A stretch of 16,269 nucleotides of DNA from NCBI GenBank assembly GCA_019247975.1, contig JAFBAD010000089.1:1-16269 (forward strand), read 5' to 3'. The DNA comes from Acidimicrobiia bacterium. Its GTDB lineage: Bacteria > Actinomycetota > Acidimicrobiia > Acidimicrobiales > Iamiaceae. Position numbers and translations under genes: made by a program. Positions 13,414 through 16,269 of the stretch are shown piece after piece (within the stretch, counting starts at the first letter, position 1; the number at the start of each line of letters is the position of its first letter). A model generated the notes under the pieces. It did no database searches, was not told the DNA's origin, and saw only the letters and a program-made list of their open reading frames with translations.

Positions 13414-13545
13414 TCAGAACTCGAGGGGGATCTGGCCCTCGGGGCAGGTCGAAGGCGCGAAGAACCAGCTCTGGATGGCAGGCCGCTCGATCGCGTCGAA
13501 GGACGTCGGGACGTCCTCTTCCGCCTGTCGTCGCTTCAGCCGCAT
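13414..13545 (-). CDS. Unannotated 43-residue peptide ORF before oxygenase
   Basis: A short ORF reads from ATG at 13545 to TGA at 13414, ending 21 bases before the oxygenase start. The N-terminal part is charged (MRLKRRQAEEDVPTSFDAIE), and the C-terminal part is quite different: IQSWFFAPSTCPEGQIPLEF, with Trp, Phe-Phe, one Cys and several prolines. A ribosome site GGAG lies four bases before the ATG, and most third codon positions are G or C, as in neighbouring genes. An in-frame GTG at 13572 would give 52 residues (MSPGAGWSE added). The leader-then-core look recalls precursor peptides of RiPPs, but this is only a resemblance. It could also be a small partner protein of the oxygenase, or a chance ORF. 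I recognise no family. Confidence 0.45.
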   Translation of the reverse strand: MRLKRRQAEEDVPTSFDAIERPAIQSWFFAPSTCPEGQIPLEF

Positions 13546-13572
13546 CTCGCTCCAGCCCGCTCCCGGCGACAC

Positions 13573-13663
13573 ACGGTAGTCCCCTGCCTGCTCTCCGAAC
13601 CCGTCGGCGTGTCATGATCTCCAGTTCGGGGGGCGCGGCAGCCCGTCCGGGAGGCGGAGTGAG
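13573..13663. promoter_or_regulatory. Divergent intergenic region
   Basis: This gap separates the minus-strand oxygenase unit from the plus-strand sugar-dehydrogenase unit, so it should hold both promoters. On the minus strand TACCGT (13578-13573) fits TAnnnT and would suit the ATG start of the short ORF at 13545, but it has no clear -35 partner. On the plus strand I see no convincing -10 box, only a strong ribosome site (GGGAGG at 13649-13654 and GGAG at 13656-13659) before the ATG at 13664. Confidence 0.35.
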
Positions 13664-14857
13664 ATGACGGCACCGGGATCGGTGGTGGTGGTCGGCGGAT
13701 GCGGGCGGGTGGGCCTGCCCCTGGGTCTGGCGTTGGCCGACTCGGGCCGCGACGTCACCCTCTACGACATCAACCGGGCGGCGATCGAGCAGGTCGGCTC
13801 GGGCGAGATGCCCTTCCTCGAGCGCGGGGCCGACGAGGTGCTCGAGCGGGTGCTCGCGGCAGGCCGGCTGCACCTGTCGGCCGAGCCGGAGTCCGTCGTG
13901 GACGCCGAGCACGTGATCATCGTGGTCGGCACCCCCGTCGACGAGCACCTCAACCCGAACCCGGGCCACGTGCTCCGGGCGATGGAGCTGATGATCGACC
14001 ACCTGCGCGACGGCCAGCACCTCGTCCTGCGCAGCACCGTGTACCCGGGCACCACCGCGATGATCGAGCGGCTGCTCGAGCGCCACGGGCTGCGCATCGA
14101 CGTGTCGTTCTGCCCGGAGCGGATCGCCGAGGGCAAGGCGATGGAGGAGCTGTTCTCGCTCCCGCAGATCGTCTCGGGTCGTACCGACGCAGCCAAGGAG
14201 CGGGCGGCCGACCTGTTCGGCTCGCTCACCAAGTCGATCGTCGAGCTGGAGGTGGAGGAGGCCGAGCTGGCCAAGCTCTTCACCAACACCTGGCGCTACA
14301 TCAAGTTCGCAGCGGCCAACCAGCTGTACATGATCGCCAACGACTTCGGCGCCGACTTCGAGCGCATCCGCGCCGCCCTCGCGCAGGACTACCCGCGGGC
14401 GATGGACATGCCCGGCGCGGGTCTGGCGGCCGGACCGTGCCTGCTGAAGGACACGATGCAGCTGGCCGCGTTCAACAACAACAACTTCACGCTCGGCCAC
14501 GCCAGCATGATGATCAACGAGGGCCTGCCGCTGTACCTGGTGGCCCGGCTGGAGCAGAGCCACGACCTGGCGGGCAAGACCGTGGGCATCCTCGGCATGG
14601 CGTTCAAGGCCGAGTCCGACGACACGCGCGACAGCCTCAGCTACAAGCTCAAGCGGCTGCTGCGGCTGCGGGCCGACGAGGTGCTCTGCACCGATCCGTA
14701 CGTCACGAGCGACAAGGAACTCGTCCCGCTCGATGAGGTCCTCGGCCGGGCCGACCTGCTCGTGATCGGCGCGCCGCACCGGGAGTACTCCACGATCGAC
14801 ACGGACGTGCCGATCGTCGACATGTGGAACCTCATGGGGGCCGGCGTCCGCACGTGA
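13664..14857 (+). CDS. UDP-sugar 6-dehydrogenase (UDP-ManNAc/UDP-Glc type)
   Basis: This 397-residue NAD-dependent enzyme oxidises the C6 hydroxyl of a UDP-hexose to a carboxylate in two steps, giving a uronic acid donor. Visible are the NAD-binding loop VVVVGGCGRVGLPLGLAL (7-24), VVGTPVDEHLNPN (87-99), RSTVYPGTT (123-131), SFCPERIAEGKAMEEL (148-163), LAKLFTNTWRYIKFAAANQ (202-220) and the catalytic cysteine Cys259 in AGPCLLKD (256-263) with Lys262 and Asp263. The C-terminal domain starts GILGMAFKAESDDTRDS. The CPERIAEG and GPCLLKD wording and the NNNNFTLGH/MMINEGLP segment are closer to UDP-N-acetyl-mannosamine dehydrogenases (WecC-like) than to UDP-glucose dehydrogenase, but the substrate is not settled. 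It starts the divergent unit and overlaps the next gene by 4 bases (GTGA). It provides an acidic sugar for the surface glycan. Confidence 0.9.
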   Translation: MTAPGSVVVVGGCGRVGLPLGLALADSGRDVTLYDINRAAIEQVGSGEMPFLERGADEVLERVLAAGRLHLSAEPESVVDAEHVIIVVGTPVDEHLNPNPGHVLRAMELMIDHLRDGQHLVLRSTVYPGTTAMIERLLERHGLRIDVSFCPERIAEGKAMEELFSLPQIVSGRTDAAKERAADLFGSLTKSIVELEVEEAELAKLFTNTWRYIKFAAANQLYMIANDFGADFERIRAALAQDYPRAMDMPGAGLAAGPCLLKDTMQLAAFNNNNFTLGHASMMINEGLPLYLVARLEQSHDLAGKTVGILGMAFKAESDDTRDSLSYKLKRLLRLRADEVLCTDPYVTSDKELVPLDEVLGRADLLVIGAPHREYSTIDTDVPIVDMWNLMGAGVRT

Positions 14858-15567
14858 CGGTGCCGATATCTGTCGTTGTCCCCGTCTACAACGAGGGCGA
14901 GGAGATCGTCGGGTTCCTCGACCGCCTCTTCGAGTGGGTGAAGTCGCCCTGCGAGGTGTTCGCGGTCTACGACTCACCCGATGACACGACGTGCTCGTAC
15001 CTGTTCGAGTACGCCGACAAGGAACCGCGGCTGAAGCCGACCCACAACACGTACGGACCGGGTCCGGCACGCGCGCTCCGCTACGGCATGGAGCACTCCA
15101 CCGCGGAGATCATCGTCGTGATCATGGCGGACGGCAGCGACGACCCGCAGCAGATCGACGACCTCGCGCACCTCGTGGAGCGGGGCGTCGTGGTCGCGGC
15201 TGCGTCGCGCTACGTGAAGGGCGGCCAGCAGGTCGGTGGGCCGTTCCTCAAGTCGCTCATGTCGCGCGCCGCGGGCCTGACGCTCTTCCTGTTCGCGCGG
15301 GTCGGCACCCGTGACGCGACGAACTCGTTCAAGGCCTACAACCGCGAGTTCATCAAGCACGTCGGCATCGAGTCCGACGCCGGCTTCGAGATGGGCCTCG
15401 AGCTGGTCGCCAAGGCCCGCCGGCACCGGCTGCCGGTGGCCGAGTTACCGACGATCTGGCTGGACCGACAGACTGGCCAGTCGAACTTCAAGGTGCGCGC
15501 GTGGATACCTCGGTACCTGCGCTGGTACCGCTACGCCTTCGGCCCGAGGATGCCCTCGCCATCATGA
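14854..15567 (+). CDS. GT2 glycosyltransferase, dolichyl-P-mannose synthase-like
   Basis: This 237-residue GT-A-fold enzyme resembles the soluble polyprenyl-phosphate sugar synthases. Motifs are ISVVVPVYNEGEEI (5-18), FAVYDSPDDTT (36-46), IIVVIMADGSDDP (86-98; the Asp92/Asp96/Asp97 cluster handles the nucleotide sugar and metal), VVAAASRYVKGGQ (113-125), TRDATNSFKAYNRE (152-165) and GQSNFK (208-213), the last being characteristic of this subfamily. It lacks the C-terminal membrane segments seen in many relatives, so it likely works on the inner membrane face. It would attach a sugar to a polyprenyl phosphate or a growing lipid-linked chain. GTG at 14854 overlaps the dehydrogenase stop as GTGA; a slightly longer upstream reading is a shadow of that gene. 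The unusual YDSPDD and ADGSDD spellings suggest a distinct branch rather than a housekeeping enzyme. Confidence 0.87.
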   Translation: MTVPISVVVPVYNEGEEIVGFLDRLFEWVKSPCEVFAVYDSPDDTTCSYLFEYADKEPRLKPTHNTYGPGPARALRYGMEHSTAEIIVVIMADGSDDPQQIDDLAHLVERGVVVAAASRYVKGGQQVGGPFLKSLMSRAAGLTLFLFARVGTRDATNSFKAYNREFIKHVGIESDAGFEMGLELVAKARRHRLPVAELPTIWLDRQTGQSNFKVRAWIPRYLRWYRYAFGPRMPSPS

Positions 15568-15577
15568 TTGGAACCAC

Positions 15578-16269
15578 GTGAAAGTCCTGGTCAGCGGATC
15601 GTCCGGCTTCATCGGCGGCTACGTCGTCCAGGAGCTCCTGGGTCGGGGCCACGAGGTCGTCGGCATCGACAACCACTCGAAGTACGGGCCGGTGGCCCGC
15701 TCCTACGACTCCGACCCGAACTACCGGTTGGTCGAGGGCGACTGCCGCGACACCGACCTGTTGAGCGGCCTGCTCGCCGACTGCGACCACTTCATCGCCG
15801 GCGCCGCGATGATCGGCGGGATCTCGTACTTCCACGCGTACGCCTACGACCTGTTGGCGACGAACGAGCGGATCATCGCCGCGTCGTGCGACGCCGCGAT
15901 CAAGGCGCACCGCGCCGGCCGGCTGCAGAAGGTCACGTACCTGAGCTCGTCGATGGTGTTCGAGTCGACGCCGACGTGGCCGTCGTACGAGGGCCAGGAG
16001 CGCGAGGTGCCGCCGCCGTTGTCGTCGTACGGGTTCCAGAAGCTCGCGGTCGAGTACTTCGCCCGCGCTGCGTGGGACCAGTACCAGCTGCCGTTCACGA
16101 TCGTGCGTCCGTTCAACTGCGTCGGCGTCGGCGAGGGCCGCGCGCTCGGCGAGACCGAGGTGCTGAGCGGCAACGTGAAGCTGGCGATGAGCCACGTCGT
16201 GCCGGACCTCGTGCAGAAGGTGCTGAAGGGTCAGGACCCGCTGCACATCCTCGGCGACGGCAGCCAGGT
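15578..16269 (+). CDS. Extended SDR nucleotide-sugar epimerase/dehydratase, 5' part
   Basis: The gene runs off the right edge; 230 residues are visible. It begins MKVLVSGSSGFIGGYVVQEL with the GxxGxxG NAD(P)-binding loop (7-13), then HEVVGIDNHSKYGPV, where Asp31 binds the NAD ribose. The catalytic region shows TYLSSSMVFES (120-130) and Tyr151-x-x-x-Lys155 in SSYGFQKLAVEYF, then TIVRPFNCVGVGEG (174-187) and HILGDGSQ near the edge, all typical of UDP-glucose/UDP-GlcA/GDP-mannose epimerases and dehydratases. An unusual insert, about 16 residues with SYEGQEREVPPPLS, precedes the active tyrosine. GTG at 15578 follows the GT2 stop by 10 bases and is the only start near the GxxGxxG strand. It probably modifies the nucleotide sugar used by the neighbouring transferase. 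Which reaction it performs cannot be decided here. Confidence 0.88.
   Translation, partial: MKVLVSGSSGFIGGYVVQELLGRGHEVVGIDNHSKYGPVARSYDSDPNYRLVEGDCRDTDLLSGLLADCDHFIAGAAMIGGISYFHAYAYDLLATNERIIAASCDAAIKAHRAGRLQKVTYLSSSMVFESTPTWPSYEGQEREVPPPLSSYGFQKLAVEYFARAAWDQYQLPFTIVRPFNCVGVGEGRALGETEVLSGNVKLAMSHVVPDLVQKVLKGQDPLHILGDGSQ

Noticed and set aside
12490..13617. Plus-strand open frame of about 375 residues opposite the oxygenase
   Set aside because: Val/Arg/Glu-rich antisense translation; the minus-strand frame has the full PhyH motif set.
13112..15070. Long minus-strand open frame of about 652 residues opposite the dehydrogenase
   Set aside because: It runs across the antisense of the dehydrogenase and into an out-of-frame reading of the oxygenase gene, with no family motif.
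1..16269. CRISPR array, tRNA, rRNA, transposase or phage genes
   Set aside because: No spaced direct repeats, no cloverleaf or CCA end, and no transposase or integrase motif was seen on either strand.

Overview
This window is very high in G+C and densely packed. Genes start with GTG about as often as ATG, many neighbours overlap by four bases (GTGA or ATGA), and one candidate promoter has a TAnnnT -10 box six bases before an ATG, as in leaderless actinobacterial transcripts. Together these point to an actinobacterium. A member of Acidimicrobiia is my guess; it rests on general style, not on a marker gene. No tRNA, rRNA, insertion sequence, phage gene or CRISPR array is visible.

Layout. (1) Bases 2-874 hold the 3' end of an amidohydrolase of the N-acyl-D-amino-acid deacylase type. 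It ends in two nested GC hairpins that look like the border with the next unit. (2) Bases 980-10452 form one plus-strand block: a small helical protein of unknown function, an ABC-2 permease and ATPase pair of the polysaccharide-export type, a membrane-anchored SPFH/band-7 protein, a ModA-like lipoprotein, a sulfotransferase, a divergent GT-B-like protein, a GT2-GT4 fusion glycosyltransferase, and a coiled-coil protein with a duplicated module. Six of its eight gene junctions are 4-base overlaps, so it looks like a single translationally coupled operon. (3) A second sulfotransferase (10507-11619) follows, with its own possible leaderless promoter. (4) A minus-strand unit (13545 to 11603) converges on it: an unannotated 43-residue ORF, a PhyH-family Fe(II)/2-oxoglutarate oxygenase and a third sulfotransferase. 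(5) A divergent plus-strand unit from 13664 holds a UDP-ManNAc/UDP-glucose-type dehydrogenase, a dolichyl-phosphate-mannose-synthase-like GT2 and an extended SDR sugar epimerase/dehydratase cut by the window end.

Working model (inference): this is a cell-surface glycan locus. The dehydrogenase and SDR enzyme supply uronic-acid or epimerised nucleotide sugars. The glycosyltransferases assemble a glycan, and three sulfotransferases from different subfamilies (with perhaps the PhyH oxygenase) decorate it or a linked lipid or peptide. The ABC pair exports the product. The SPFH protein, the ModA-like lipoprotein and the coiled-coil protein are embedded in the operon and may organise export or attachment at the envelope. 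The least expected items are the short peptide ORF before the oxygenase, the ModA-like protein without its usual oxyanion-binding serines, and the repeat-bearing coiled-coil protein.
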